From: Coniella vitis
Taxonomy: Eukaryota > Ascomycota > Sordariomycetes > Diaporthales > Schizoparmaceae
Direction of reading: 5' to 3'
DNA: 64,000 nt
NCBI GenBank assembly: GCA_011317545.1
Contig: WUJK01000016.1
Span: forward strand, 372,001-436,000
Both the position numbers and the translations under genes were made by a program. Below, one piece after another: positions 34,457 to 46,190 of the stretch. The first letter of the stretch is position 1. Each line of letters starts with the position of its first letter. The notes under the pieces are model-generated. The model did no database searches, was not told the origin of the DNA, and saw nothing but the letters and a program-made list of their open reading frames with translations.

Positions 34457-37313
34457 TCAATCAAAGAAGCTCCTATATACAGAAGCCTGCAGCCGCTGGC
34501 CAAGTTGACCCTTAAAGTCCCTCCCGAGACGATGGCACCCATCGAGTTGCTCAAACATCTGCTTAGAGTCAGGCGCTGCCACTATCTTTGCTCGGCGCTT
34601 GATCAGCTCCAGCTCGATCGCTTGTACGCGCGCTTGCATATCAATCAGACCACGCATATAACTCAGTGCGTTGATATCATCTTGATTCCGGACGCTGTGA
34701 GGTGTGAGGCAGAGCTCGTGAGCAAGTTCATCACCAGAGTTATGTATATAACGGCGCTTCACAATGGCGTATGTATAGCACTCCTGAGGACGAGAGTAAG
34801 GCTGCTCAGAGACCGGCTGTGACATATGATTGGTTTTGAGTCCATCCAAGTGCTCGCTGAGGCGACTTTGTCCTGCAAAGTCGTCTGATACTTCATAGGT
34901 ACGACCTTGCTGGACGGCTGCCGTTTCGAGAATAGCTGCCCTTGATATCAGTGTGACTGTAGGCCCAGGTTGTGGCATATGGGCCTCGATAGACGTAGAG
35001 TAATTGCTTGGACTCGAGATCCCTGTGTTGCCCTGCAAAGGACGAGAGTGGGGTGGAGAAGTGTCTGTCAATGATAACGCATCGTTTGTCTGGTGAGGCT
35101 CTCTGGAGTTGTAGCCTGTGAGGATGCCATGCGAACCAGACCCGCTCTGCACATCCAAAATCCTGCTCGAACTCCGTGGCTGAGTTGCGGGAGATGTAGG
35201 TGGATGCTTGGCTGGCAGTTCCGTGAAGTGTTGGTGACGTTCTTGTGTTGTCCCAAGCGTCGCCGATGAAGATGGTGGATCGAGGGACAGTCGAGGTTGA
35301 CAGTACTCACTGCCAGTGCTTTGGCGACCAGCAGTGACACACCTGCTATCGAAAGCAAGCCGAAATCCGCGTGGCAACGTCGGATTGAAACCCAAACGGC
35401 CTCGTTGACTGTCCCTGGGAGATAGTGGTAGGCTGCTACACCGCACTTGGGTACCAGGGTCGCCGTGGTCGTCGTGGTAGTGGCTGTTGATGGCCGCCTG
35501 CGAGGCTTGTGGGATACGCTGCGAAGTTACTCCTAAGGGCGAATATTGGCGGTGAGCCGATCCGACGCTGTCCGTTGTTGGCGAGTGTGGGCGGGATATC
35601 GCCATATCTGCATTTGCGGCATCATTTGGAGCTGGCAAAGTGTCCAACATGACCACGGCGGCTGTAGGTTTCAAAGGGACCATCCGCGCAGTCTGAGCTT
35701 GTCCTTGTGACTGGAAAGCTGCGTAGCGTGTCTTCTGCCCCTGTATAGATTGCTGGTTGGATGGAGGACGATGGGCCCTGCTCGTAATCCGGCCTGTTAC
35801 GGATGCTGAGTTTGTTGCTTTTGGGGCATGCCGCGAGGATGCAAGACTTCCGAATACCTGATGGCTTGTGGTCGAGAGGCTTGTAGAGCTTTCTGATGGC
35901 GCCCATGTTCTGTCTTGGCTCCGCCTGCTGTGAGATTCGCGTGCCAGCCGGTCTGCCTCACGCTGTGTCCTGTCTCGTGATGACCGTTCGCGCTGATCCA
36001 TCTCTTGCTGGTCCAAGTCACGCTGCGCTCTTTGAAGCCTCACCTCCAGCTCGAGAAGCTCTGCCTCGCGCTTTTTGACCTGCTCTTGCGTGCTTTGCTC
36101 CATCGCCTGCTGCTCTTGCGCTCGCTGTTCAAGTTCTTGTCTCCTCCGCTCCAAATCGCGCCTCTCCTGCTGGAGTTCGAGCCCTTGTCGTCCCATTGCT
36201 TCTCTCTGTTCTCGCTCCAGTCTCTGCAAGAGCTCGCGCTCATCCAGCTCACGCCTCTGCTGAGTCAGTCTGCGCTGCGCCTGCTCCATTTCACTAGCCC
36301 GTTCCGCTTGGCGTTGCCGGTCGAGCTCGCGCCTCTGTTGATCTAGCTCGTGTCTCTGTTGCCGCAGTTGGCGCCGCTCTTCGGCCTCAATCAGCTCGAA
36401 CTCGCGTTCTTGTTCAAATGTGTCCCTCTCTGCAACCTCGCGTGTCTGCTGGTCCCTCTCACGGTGACTCTCGATGAGTTGCCGCTCCTCCATGGCGCGT
36501 CTGTGTTCTGCCATCTTCGCCACCTCTTCTTGACGCCGTCGCCTAATATCAAGCCTTATATTCGTAATTTCCTGTGCTATACTCGAGAACTCGTGAGATA
36601 ACAGCCGAGGCTGGCTCGATTGCCAGGTTTGGCTCGTATTCAATTGTGGCGAGAGGAAAGGGTCGGAGAATGTGCTCTCTGGCACAGAACCCCGACGTTG
36701 ACGAGGGTCGGACTTCAGAGCATCCGCGTCCTGCATCTCGCAATCAGAGTTGTTTGTCTGCAGGTGATCGTTCTCTACAGAGCCGTGAAGCTGATCCCCA
36801 TCACGACCGCCGGCCTCTTCCTCATCAATCTCGACAAAGCCGACAAAATCGTCTGAAAGAAGAGCCTGTGCCGCCTCACGATCCCACTGCCAGGCGATGA
36901 CCTGCAGGAGCATTGTCAGTATAATATTCATAGTGGCTTTAAAAAGAACAAGCCATACTCACATTCCTCTTCACGTCCAGCTTTTCCCCAGTAATCATGC
37001 CGTCCTTTTGAAACTCGTCGAGTCGGTACAGGAGGCTAGATACCATCTTCTTGCACACGACACCCCAGTCTGTGGCAGAGAGCCGCTCAGTGGGTATGCC
37101 AATAGAGTTTGCTAGGCGCATAAGCTCGGGCTCAAACTCGGGGCTCTTGACGGATGATGGCGAGTGCTCGCCTCGAACCAGGAACCTCTTGAAGGCGAGA
37201 ATATGCTGGGCTTGCCACGAAATCCTGAGGGAGGTATTCTGGCGCAGCTGATGAAGATACTGCCCGAGGATCTTGGTCTGATTGCCGCGGCCCTCAAACA
37301 CGAGAGGTGCCAT
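34457..37313 (-). CDS. Orphan coiled-coil protein, 931 aa (trichohyalin-like Glu/Arg/Gln repeat)
   Basis: Two exons, 37313-36963 and 36901-34457. The 61-bp intron begins GTGAGT, ends CAG and sits between codons. Residues 1-135 are a compact helical N-terminal region with well-spaced hydrophobics, the most likely folded domain. Residues about 224-437 form a very long Glu/Arg/Gln/Leu coiled coil with repeated QQRRELD-like heptads. About 440-830 is disordered, Ser/Pro/His/Gln-rich. A short helical C-terminal segment follows. No membrane helix. Proteins of this layout are often cytoskeletal or scaffold proteins; a function cannot be read from the sequence. It is divergent to the 247-aa gene, with about 700 bp of shared upstream DNA. 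Confidence 0.8.
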
Positions 37314-38011
37314 GACAGCTTGACTGCCAGGAAGAGATGTCCTCTTGGAAAAGGGTGCAAGGCTCGAGTTTGATCAACACGGTCCAGGTTTGCTCTTTTA
37401 CAACGACGCCACCGACAACATCAACAAACACTTTGAATAAGTTGTACGTGGAGGTGTTCTGAAGTATCACGTCTAGAGAACACAACATCTCCCTTTTGCG
37501 ACCGTTCATGGTCCAGATTGCAACGGCACTCCATGTCAACATGGAATTTCTGCAAGCTAAGTGGCGCCGACTGAAGAGAATCCGTTTGAATAACGTCGAC
37601 AAAGAACGACTCTACAGGTGAAGCATGAAAGATTGGGAGTGTTTTGTGTCGGTCTTGAGCGAAAGCTGGCGGTTGACGGCCTGCAGCCTTGCGGGACCCT
37701 GATCAGCAAACGGCTTTCCGGTAGTTCAGCCCTGGGCCCGCATAGCCTTGCAGCCAGTCAAAGACTTCTTTGTTTGCACGTGTTTGCGTGCTGCAGCGCC
37801 TCCGTTAATCAACAATGCGCGGTTTCTCTTCCCTGCCTTAGACACGTTCACAAACATTCAATGAATGTAGTATCTTGATCGGCAGCACCGTGAAGAAACG
37901 ATCTTTATATGCGACAGCCGCGGGTCCAGCAGCTACTACGGATCTCCCCAAGACAACAGGGCGACCTTGGCTGGATACCAAACGCATTCGCGCACGCCCA
38001 CGTCCTTCAAG
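37314..38011. other. Shared upstream region of two divergent genes
   Basis: About 700 bp between the start codons of the 931-aa (minus) and 247-aa (plus) genes. I see no tandem repeat or large palindrome and no frame that continues into either gene with good splice signals. It may contain both promoters and 5' untranslated regions. Confidence 0.5.
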
Positions 38012-38755
38012 ATGCAGCATCAACGACAGGAAAGCAGCCAGAGTCTATACCACAGACGACCAGATCTCTTCATGCCTCACGTACCGTCCCCAGCCCTGTC
38101 ATCCACCTCTGAGGGCTCAGCCTCAAGCGCAGGCTTCAAGCATCTCATCACGCACACTGAAAGCGATGCTGAAGCGATTCTTTCGCTTCCTGCCAGCCGA
38201 CGCACTCCGAGCCAGCCAGCAACTTCGCGCAGTCTGCCGTACACAAACCCGTTTCTCGCGCGCAACCCTCTCCTTCAGAGCCATTGCAGCGAACCTTCAT
38301 TGGGCGGCAGGGCCGCAGATACGACCCGTCACACAACTGCCATGCCCGCCGACTCTCAAGAGGACCAGGACCAGCACGCGGAGTGGTGGGCTGTGCCCGA
38401 ACCGCCCTCCTCAACAAGAGTCCAGGGCTTTGAGGAGCGCCTCAATGCCGTTTTGCACGAGTTTGTTCGACATAGCGTCCTTTCTGCGGATGAAAATGTC
38501 CAAGATGATGAGAATAGTACTGAGAATGTTAATATTAGACGGGCACTCGGGTCGACCGCTGGCATGCAAGCTGCATTACGTGATGCCTTGAGACGGCATT
38601 CCACTCGCTTGGAGGGCCTTAACGAGGAGTGGCGCGTGGCTATGCATCAGGTCGTAGATTTGGAAGACTCGATTCGACGCGAAGCCGCCCGCGTTTCGCG
38701 CCTCTTTGAGACCTACAAACAGATTGAGCTGGGATTACAAGAAGAGAAGGAGTGA
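38012..38755 (+). CDS. Orphan Ser-rich protein with C-terminal coiled coil, 247 aa
   Basis: Single exon from the first in-frame ATG. The first 130 residues are disordered (Ser/Pro/Thr/His/Gln), with no signal peptide. Residues about 145-247 are helical, with a regular hydrophobic pattern over the last 60 residues suggesting a dimerising coiled coil. A second frame overlaps the same interval, but its composition (Arg/Ser/Pro-rich throughout) marks it as a shadow. The family is not recognised. It is divergently placed next to the larger coiled-coil gene, so co-expression or physical interaction of the two is possible but only inferred. Confidence 0.65.
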   Translation: MQHQRQESSQSLYHRRPDLFMPHVPSPALSSTSEGSASSAGFKHLITHTESDAEAILSLPASRRTPSQPATSRSLPYTNPFLARNPLLQSHCSEPSLGGRAADTTRHTTAMPADSQEDQDQHAEWWAVPEPPSSTRVQGFEERLNAVLHEFVRHSVLSADENVQDDENSTENVNIRRALGSTAGMQAALRDALRRHSTRLEGLNEEWRVAMHQVVDLEDSIRREAARVSRLFETYKQIELGLQEEKE

Positions 38756-39549
38756 ATACTACTTGTCATGGTATGGGGGAAACTGCATGGTGCTACCAGG
38801 TATTGCCAGAGATACATTGAATGACTTAGAAAACATCTCTTCCGAAAATTAACAATAAAACATTTGACCACCCGATTCTATGCCTTTCCCAGCTGTCCAG
38901 ATCGTGATTTCATATCGACGAATACTAGCAGCATTTTGGTAGAACAGACAATATTACTACATGCTACAGATTCTTAACCGAGTTCTGCGTGGTGTATTAT
39001 AGCCTATACTTGACCTCAACGACTTGATGGCACGAATTAGAAAGGCTCTAGTGGAAAGGTCACGTCAGGTAATCAACTCCAATAGGTGCCAACAACTTCA
39101 ATAGGGTCACTATAATTGCTACTGGGGTAAGGGGATATCAGTCAAATGTGCTTTTAGTATCTCTTCTTGCGCATGATTGCTCTGTTATTCTCACATCTTT
39201 GAGCCTTATCTGTCAAGTAGTTGGCCAAAGATAGGCACATTAGTGTTTAAAACTCTCTGTTTAGGCTTCACAACTTCAGGTGTCTGCACCACGAGAAAAG
39301 TCTTCTGATATCAGGGCCAAAATAGAAAATCATCAGTTGCTCTCTTGTTTCTTTAAGTACAAGATCCGCCTCCCTTGCTCTGTTCTCTCTTGGTTCTCAG
39401 AAGTTGACTAGTAATCGAGAGGTTGGTTTGCCGACAAGACTCTTTGTACAAAGGCTATCCTCATCGTAGACTCTATTCCCATCCCACACATGGCTACAAT
39501 ACCATACAAACTCCCGCTCTTCCTTACAAATTCTCACAGTACGCAACGG
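38756..39549. other. Intergenic, no supported gene
   Basis: AT-leaning convergent space between the 247-aa gene and the 325-aa gene. No frame of note and no repeat seen. Confidence 0.5.
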
Positions 39550-40686
39550 TCATTCGTACAAAACTAACTCCTTAAACTGGTGCTCCAGATCTGAGATATG
39601 GAGCATCATCGAGGTTATACTCGCCTTTCTGGTAGATGTCAACCCCTGCGCGGTCTTTTTGTTGCAGCTATTGTCAGTCATATCAGCATCTAGGCAGTCG
39701 ACCACTGAAGTAAAAGATAGCGATACGTTCTGGGCAGTCATGTCTGCCACGGCTCTTGGTACCGCACTAAAACCTGTTGACGCTAAGACGGTCTGTCCAA
39801 GATAAGTCTGTGCAGGCTTGTTGCATTTTGACAGATGTTGCAGTCCATGGTGATTTTGATTCACCAGTCTGCTACTTAAGCGTCCCTTGTTGTGTTTGAG
39901 CCGGTGCCGCTTGTCCCTTCGAGCAAGCTTCTCAGATTTATATGCTATACCTGAGCTCTGATCGCTGAACGTCTCGGGTGCAACGGCGGATCCAGATGAG
40001 CGCCCTAGGCTACCGTGGTTTGTGTTCGTCCTACGAGCTCTCGTACCAGATCGATCTAAGGGTATATGTTAGTCGTACAGATTCAGAGGTATCTCACTAC
40101 CTGAAGTCAAGACTGACCTGGCTGTGACAACTTTGTAAGTTGTGGGTTAGCGCGAATCATCTGGCACGTCTTGCCTAGTGACGACCGCATCCAAGCCTCA
40201 ACTCCATCGATACTATAGAAAAATTGCTGCTTCAGAGCCTGATTCCACTTCCAAGCCTTGCCACCATTCTCCCCGAGTACCTCAACCACTAAGCCGTGGC
40301 TCACAGTCCACTTGCGCGTATAGTGGCTGACCATACGATCAAAGTCCGGGTAGATAAGCCTTGCAAACTCGTCGCCATGGACCATGTTACACTGCTGGCG
40401 AAGGTAGGGGAGCCATCCACTGGTAAAAGCAGGTTCGCTGACATGCAGCGGAATCACAGCGTGGGTCACTATCCCGTACACAATGATCGCCTTGGTGCGC
40501 AGACAGTAGAAGCGGCCTTTGCGGCTTCGTGCGCGGTACTCTGAAAGGGGGATGCCGCAGCATTGCTAGGTCGTTAAGACGTATATTAGCATCGTATCAG
40601 TGTTATTCCGACTCAAACACTTGCGCAAAAAGGGCACTAAGGAGAATCAGAGGAGAGCTTACATCGCCGTTATTGTCTCGGCACAT
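39550..40686 (-). CDS. Orphan three-exon protein, about 325 aa
   Basis: Exons 40686-40663, 40565-40118 and 40055-39550. Intron 1 (97 bp) starts GTAAGC and ends TAG. Intron 2 (62 bp) starts GTCAGT, has a GACTAAC branch site and ends TAG. The joins keep one frame of 326 codons. The short first exon encodes 8 residues from the only ATG in that frame; the frame stays open upstream without ATG, so an earlier exon is possible. Residues about 9-150 are rich in Tyr, Trp, Cys and His and look folded; the C-terminal half is Ser/Thr/Lys-rich with a basic patch near its start. A Gly-Lys-Ala-Trp-x-x-x-x-x-Leu-Lys motif (near residue 127) also occurs, as Gly-Lys-Ala-Trp-x-x-x-Leu-Lys, near the C-terminus of the broken gene at 42.7 kb. 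Function unknown. Confidence 0.65.
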
Positions 40687-41394
40687 AATGAAGACACTGG
40701 CTACTGCAAGCTGTTTCGCGGGATATCTCGTGGATCTGGCTGTTTTGAAACGGAGTCGTAGAATATGGAAGATGTATAAGAGGGTGTGAAAGCGAGAATA
40801 GTCAGAGATGCTCAAGGAATGAGAAGAAAAAATAAGAATATCAATACCGAGACAGATAGAGAAGTGTCAAGAGGCGACAGCTTCAGTTATAGGATTCGAA
40901 AACGGTTCACGCATCTGCTATAGTAAGCCATCAACATAAGGTTTAACTCTATTCAAACGGTCAAATCAGGTATATAGAAGCGACTTCTTTCAGTCAATCA
41001 GGTTTCAACGAATAAAGCAAGTTTCACTACGTGGTTCTCCTATCCCATATTATTTAAGACACCCTGTGTGCCTCTTTGTTCTGCAGCTACGTTGAGACTA
41101 GGCTTCTCTCACCCCTAAGAGCGAGTCAATATAATCTTGCCATAGATGGATATCATTCCCTGAAACAGCATTGCTTTATTTAGGGATACCTCCGACGATG
41201 CTCTTTGTGGTTCTGCACCGTTGCTGATTTCTGACTCTAAAGGCTGAGAGGCAAGAGAAGCTTATAGAATATCTGATCTTTTATAATCTCCAAACCGCCC
41301 ACCACATTTCTTAGACCCAAGGCTATTTCGACTTCTTCCTTTAAATCTCTGCTCGTGACTCTAGCTGGTCACCAAGATGGAATCCTTACCTTTC
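40687..41394. other. Intergenic, no supported gene
   Basis: Upstream region of the 325-aa gene. It includes an open but ATG-less continuation of its first exon (to about 40,870) that may be 5' untranslated or an unrecognised exon. The rest is AT-leaning with nothing recognisable. Confidence 0.45.
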
Positions 41395-42420
41395 AAGCAA
41401 TAGCCCCCAAGCTAAGTTGACCTTAAGTCTTGGCCCCCGTCTGGTACGGGGTGGTAATGAGATCTGGTATCTCATTGCCTTGATTGTTCTACGGCCGGGT
41501 TGATCTCGGCATATTGGATTTTGAAAGGCCTCCCTCGTACCTCCCATCCAATTGCAACCCCTAAGCTGAGTTGATCTCAAGTCTTGGTCGCCGACTGGTA
41601 CGGTATGGCAATGATATCTGGTATCTTGTTTCCTTAGCTCTTCTATAGCCGAGTTGACCTCGGTATATTGGGTATGGAGCGGCTTCACTCCTGCTTCTCA
41701 TCTAAACCCTATTCCTAAACTGAGTTGACCTCAAGTCCTGGCCGCCGTCTGGTACGGTGTGGTGATGAGATCCTGTGCCTCCTTTGCCTAGCTATTCTAT
41801 AGCTGAGTCGATCTCGACATCTTGGGTTTTTAGAGGCTCTCTTCTTGCTTCTCATTGAGCATAGCCCTGTCTTCGCCCGTCTGGCACGGGTTAACGTTCA
41901 GGCTAAAAGCCATTTGCACGTTTACCGAAGCCAAGTTGACCTTGCGCTTCGCAATTCTCCTCTGTGGCTGTGCTCTGGTTGGCTGCCGTTTGATACGGGC
42001 AGCTATCGAGATTAAGTACAAAATGTTAGAACACCAAAGCCAAGTTCAGTTTGAGCATAGGATCAGTCATTGACTGTTTCTCGCAGGGTTTTCTGTCTGG
42101 TACAGCGAGGTCTATTAAGCAGGTGTTGAGATCTACTGCTAAGGCTAAGTCGATCTTGAGCTTGAAACCCAGAACTAGAAATTCTGTCTATGAATTGGCG
42201 TGCATTAGATACGGCCAGATCCACAAGTGAGCTCTACACTTCCGCCGGGCCTGGGCTTTTGAGCACCTATTGAAAGGACTTGAGCCATGCTTCAGGTGCA
42301 GACAAGGTTCAAGGTTATGAGCAACTTAACTTGCATTGAAACTTATTGAACCTGAGCTCGATGTTTAAAGTCAGACATTGTATGCCTGAGCCGGCCGTCT
42401 GGTACGGACCGGCTGTGCCC
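41395..42420. repeat. Degenerate 154-bp tandem repeat array of covarying hairpins
   Basis: Three clear units begin at 41409, 41563 and 41717 (period exactly 154), followed by more diverged and rearranged units up to about 42,412. Each unit holds short hairpins with constant 5-nt loops. Those with loop TTGAC/TTGAT include stems TAAG/CTTA (41413-41425), TGAG/CTCA (41567-41579 and 41721-41733), CCGAG/CTCGG (41649-41663) and CAAG/CTTG (41932-41944). Those with loop CTGGT include stems CCCCGT/ACGGGG (41435-41451), ATGAGAT/ATCTCAT (41457-41475), CCGT/ACGG (41745-41757), CTGT/ACAG (42093-42105) and one at 42391-42412. The period is not a multiple of three and no frame is shared between units, so it is not a repeated peptide. 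I do not recognise it. It may be a structured transcript or a set of DNA dyads. Confidence 0.65.
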
Positions 42421-42673
42421 GTCTTCGGGGTACACAAAGGCTCCACAGAAAAAAAAGTCCAATAGCAAGGCAGGATAAGAAGCGTAACAGATAAAGCCCA
42501 TATAAACTCTGGATCTCCTTGGGTTCTTCGGGAATGCATGTGGTCTTTATACAAAGCTACATCGGCAGTGCAAACTTGTACGCAAGGACAGCTAGTGGAG
42601 GTTATGTCCACCAACTCCTATTCAGACTCGGCCTGCGAATAAGCAGCCGTTATGGCGCGGGTCCGCCGTGAAT

Positions 42674-43847
42674 TTATCCCATAAAATCCTTGTCCTTCTC
42701 CGTCTTTAGCACCCGATTCCAGGCCTTGCCCTGTGCATTTAAGATTGTATATATCTTGCTTGCCAGCTTCCGATCACTACTCTCTGTGATCGAAGGCCCG
42801 AAGCCATCCAATGATGAGGATGTCTCAAAGGCCCAGTCAGATCGCGAGTCGAGTGCTGTCAAGTAGATGTCTGATGAGGCAGCGTCGACCCACGTTGCCC
42901 AGTCTCTGAATGTACTCTGCCGCTATAAGCATGGCGCATAACTCGTGGAAGGCGATTTTGTTCGTCGCAACCTTGGTCTGGCTTCGGGGTGGAAAGTTTG
43001 TAGAGCAATTCGTCGGGAAGAAAATTGGGAACAGTCAAGTCGAGCTACCCAACCGGAGCATGACCGCGCTCGTCACGAAACACAGCATTGCGCAACACGA
43101 CTTTGCGGCCACGGTAGAAGCTAGTTGTTGGTCGTCGGGATACTTTGTAGATTGTGAGGCTTTTCCCCTCTTGCGTGTACTTCTAGGAAATATGATTCTG
43201 CAGTAACCGATGCCTTTTAGACCGGACACCAGATCGGACACCTTAGACTGCAGCACTGCAAGTTGTTGTAGTTTGTGATCGATCCGCAAACAAAAACTCT
43301 TGGAAAGTGTTGTAGATCGAGCTGGCCATCAGCCCATCTCGGTATTCGGAGGCGTTGCTGTAGCAAAGGTCGACTTCAAAGTATTCGAGCAGCTGCAGTA
43401 CATAATGAGGCGGCGACAGAAAATGCGATGCTGCGTACGCGAAACATCTACCGTACGCCGCTCCAGCCGGGCCTTGTTGTTAGCAAGATCTACCAGTCTG
43501 CGCTCCTATGATGCAAAAGAAGAGAGAGAGTGCCCTATAGACGTAGCCAGCCTTGCCAGAAAACTCGCGTTTGGTGCTAGTCTTGTTCTTTTGGTATTCA
43601 CCGTTCGTGCCTTGGTCGTACTTTTAATCGTTATTGATAGAGTCTGAGGACTAAGCACCCTGCTTCTCGGAGGACGTCGACGGCTTGAGGCGTTGGGATC
43701 GTAGTGGCAGCGTCGATATTGTGCTGGTTTCGCGCTACGCGCTTCGGTATCATCGAGCAGTGCTATACAGAGGAGCAGAAGTTGCAGGAGAAGGAGGTGG
43801 GCTACGAGGCTTATGGTGGTTATGTCTGGCGTGTGCTGTCGGATCAT
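42674..43847 (-). pseudogene. Frameshifted relic of a membrane-anchored orphan gene
   Basis: Consecutive minus-strand segments read like protein, but in different frames. An ATG at 43847 starts a strongly hydrophobic, Leu-rich helix and basic tail. After a TAG, a charged helical part follows to about 43,440. A shifted segment at about 43,410-43,250 is rich in Tyr/Phe/Leu. A further segment lies at about 43,290-43,050, ending in a TAG. The C-terminal part runs to a stop at 42,674, with two more frame switches (near 42,975 and 42,925), and ends with Gly-Lys-Ala-Trp-Asn-Arg and an acidic/basic tail. No splice sites explain the switches well. Either it is a decaying gene or a multi-intron gene that I cannot resolve. 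The composition is GC-normal, so RIP is not the cause. Confidence 0.45.
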
Positions 43848-45480
43848 TTTTGTCGCTGCTGTAGTGGATTGGCGACGGTATAGTATAGAGTAATGGGTAC
43901 AAGACTTTGAAGGGGCGTGAATGGAGTGTATGTGCTCGTCGAAGTTGGAAGATAGAGAAATGAGCTTCAAGTAATGATAGCATTGGGTTTGGTGGAGGGA
44001 AGCCTGCTGTTATTTGGGTGTTGGGCCAGGCACTAATTCAGGCTGCTGCTCAGTAGACTTCCACTAGCCGTGGGTGTTGCTGCCCCTGGCTCCGCCCAGT
44101 GTGCTGCAAAGTCCCTAACTTCCAGGGGCGCTGCTTGGACTGTAAGTACCAACTCTACTTTTCGATCTCACGGATTGCTTCGTTTGACTTCCTGCTTAAA
44201 CCACGCCCCCAAATGCTGTTATCTTGTTTCTTTTGCAGTCGCCTACTAACGCAGTGCAGTCCATCCACAGTCAAATACCCTTCGCTGATCTTCCCAAGAA
44301 CAAACTCTACGCCTAGCAAGGACGCAGCTTACAACAACCACCGGTCTGCCCATCTTCGTCCACTCGACCCGAGTCTAGCTGGTGGCCGCCTGCGCAAGAC
44401 TTGATCTACGGTCTTGATTCAATATGCGAGATAGGTCCCTCAAATAGCCTGCGGCTGTTGTGAATAAACAACCGTCCCACTCTGAGTCTCTGGCCTCCAT
44501 TTGCTGACCGCGGTTTCTGTGGTCGTTTAGATCTCATCTCCTGCATAGGTCTCGACCTTCACTATACCGAAAGCAATAGCCAAACCAACAAGACGAGATG
44601 CTACGATCAATCAACCTCACAAGGAGTGGGAACAAATGTACATGTCGCTGTATTGTTGGAGACGAGGCGGTTGGGACATAATCTTCAAGGAGCCGATGGA
44701 GAATCCCCATTGTCATTTCCACACTTGACAGCAGACTTGCAGACAAGAGCTTGGATAAGACTAGAATGTTCTTGGAAAAGTGGCACTATCCCATTGTTCC
44801 AACTTGATCAGGGCTCCCACACAAGTAAACCTTTTCATGGATTCTGATGCCCGCTACCGCTCACTGCGCCGCTGCTGTTGTGTTGGCAATCTTTGAGCCA
44901 TACGAGTGAAAGAATAAGCGAGATCCTGAAGCGCTCCAATGATCTCTGTGTCAGGTACATTGTGTCTGCTCTCCAGCCAATGGTCTCGGCCTTCAACCCA
45001 AAGAGCCTTGAGTAGATCGATATATTGGGGTTCCTCGTCAGTCGAGCGGGTGCGTGGCTGCGCTTTTCACTGGAGCCTATGGTTACACCGCACTTTTTCT
45101 CTTCTCTAATTTTCTGGCTATTGCCAAAGGTAGCGCAATACAGGAGGATATCTAGTCCAACCTAGGTTGGATGCCGGTCACAGTCTTGCCTTTGATTGCA
45201 GTCTCTCGATACAATCCATGAATCATGGCTCCATCAGTAGCTCATACAGAATCATTCGCGTCTATCGTCAATCATAGACTTGGTCTGCGGCGCGGCTTTT
45301 GCGAGCCTCCGCCTGCAACACACACCGAGCATTGCAGCAAGGACTTTCGAGACCCATGTTGTAGCGTTGCTTACTCCTACTCGATATTTTCCTGATAATG
45401 AGTGGTTACTTTAAAGAAGTCACTGAGCCTTATAGCCAGAACCAACTGTAACATTTGGCGTTACTCCATCCTATTGTCCG
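43848..45480. other. Gene-poor stretch
   Basis: No supported gene. Frames are at most about 100 codons, on both strands and overlapping. No strong repeat seen. Confidence 0.45.
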
Positions 45481-46190
45481 GAGAGGTTTAGCTGCCGATT
45501 GTGCTAGTTATGCTTCCATACTGCACTATATCGCGGTTAGCCCACAGGCCCACTAAGGCCCCTGTAGGCTTTACCCACCGAGGTTGGCCCATGGGTACTC
45601 CTAGCCAGTTGCGTCGCATGGGATTTACTATGTCCGACTTCTCCTTTTCTGGATCTCTATGGAGACTCATGATGGGTGCTCGCCGAATTAATGTTCCTCC
45701 TACCAGCGCATCCAAACTTGTGTCTACTCCTGAAAAAAAAAAAAAAAAGAAAAAAAAAAGCGTGGCAAATCGCCGTATGTTCTTATTATTTCCATTCGTA
45801 GCGAGTTGTGTTGACTTGTTGGAAACTAAAAAGTTGGGGGAACGCCGCCTTTCTACAGTGACAGCATCTAAGGAAGACCAAATCCACACCACGTTTGCCA
45901 TCATTTTGGCTTGACTGTCTTGTGAAAACCTTGTTTCCATATGCGTTTTCTTTTTTCTTCTGTCGCTGTTCCCTTCATATGTACATTTACCTCGCCATAG
46001 CTGCTGAGAAAGATTGGCGTTGAAAATCATATTCTCGCAGCCTTCATGTTTTTTGGTTGGTTGTATTGTATTAATTTGCCCCGATGTCCAAATTTCTCGT
46101 TCTGCTTCAGCACAACAAACACAAACACCACTATAAGAAACCTGATCTGAGAATATTCTATCTTGTGTTTGGTGCATGACGTGCAAATCC
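45481..46190. other. Overlapping frames around an A-rich run, no supported gene
   Basis: A plus-strand frame of 137 codons and a minus-strand frame of 232 codons overlap. Both run through a nearly pure A tract at about 45733-45760 (16 A, one G, ten A), giving Lys or Phe runs. A 3'-terminal A tract could mark a retroposed sequence ending here in the plus direction (about 45,490-45,760). I see no conserved motif and do not call a gene. Confidence 0.35.

Noticed and set aside
37875..38591. 238-aa Arg/Ser/Pro-rich frame on the plus strand
   Set aside because: Out of phase with the 247-aa gene, which has the better structured C-terminal coiled coil.
41395..42420. CRISPR-like array
   Set aside because: The organism is eukaryotic, units are 154 bp and degenerate, and there are no short identical repeats with unique spacers.
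45488..46186. 232-aa minus-strand gene
   Set aside because: Runs through an A/T homopolymer giving a Phe run, overlaps a plus-strand frame, and shows no motif or splice support.
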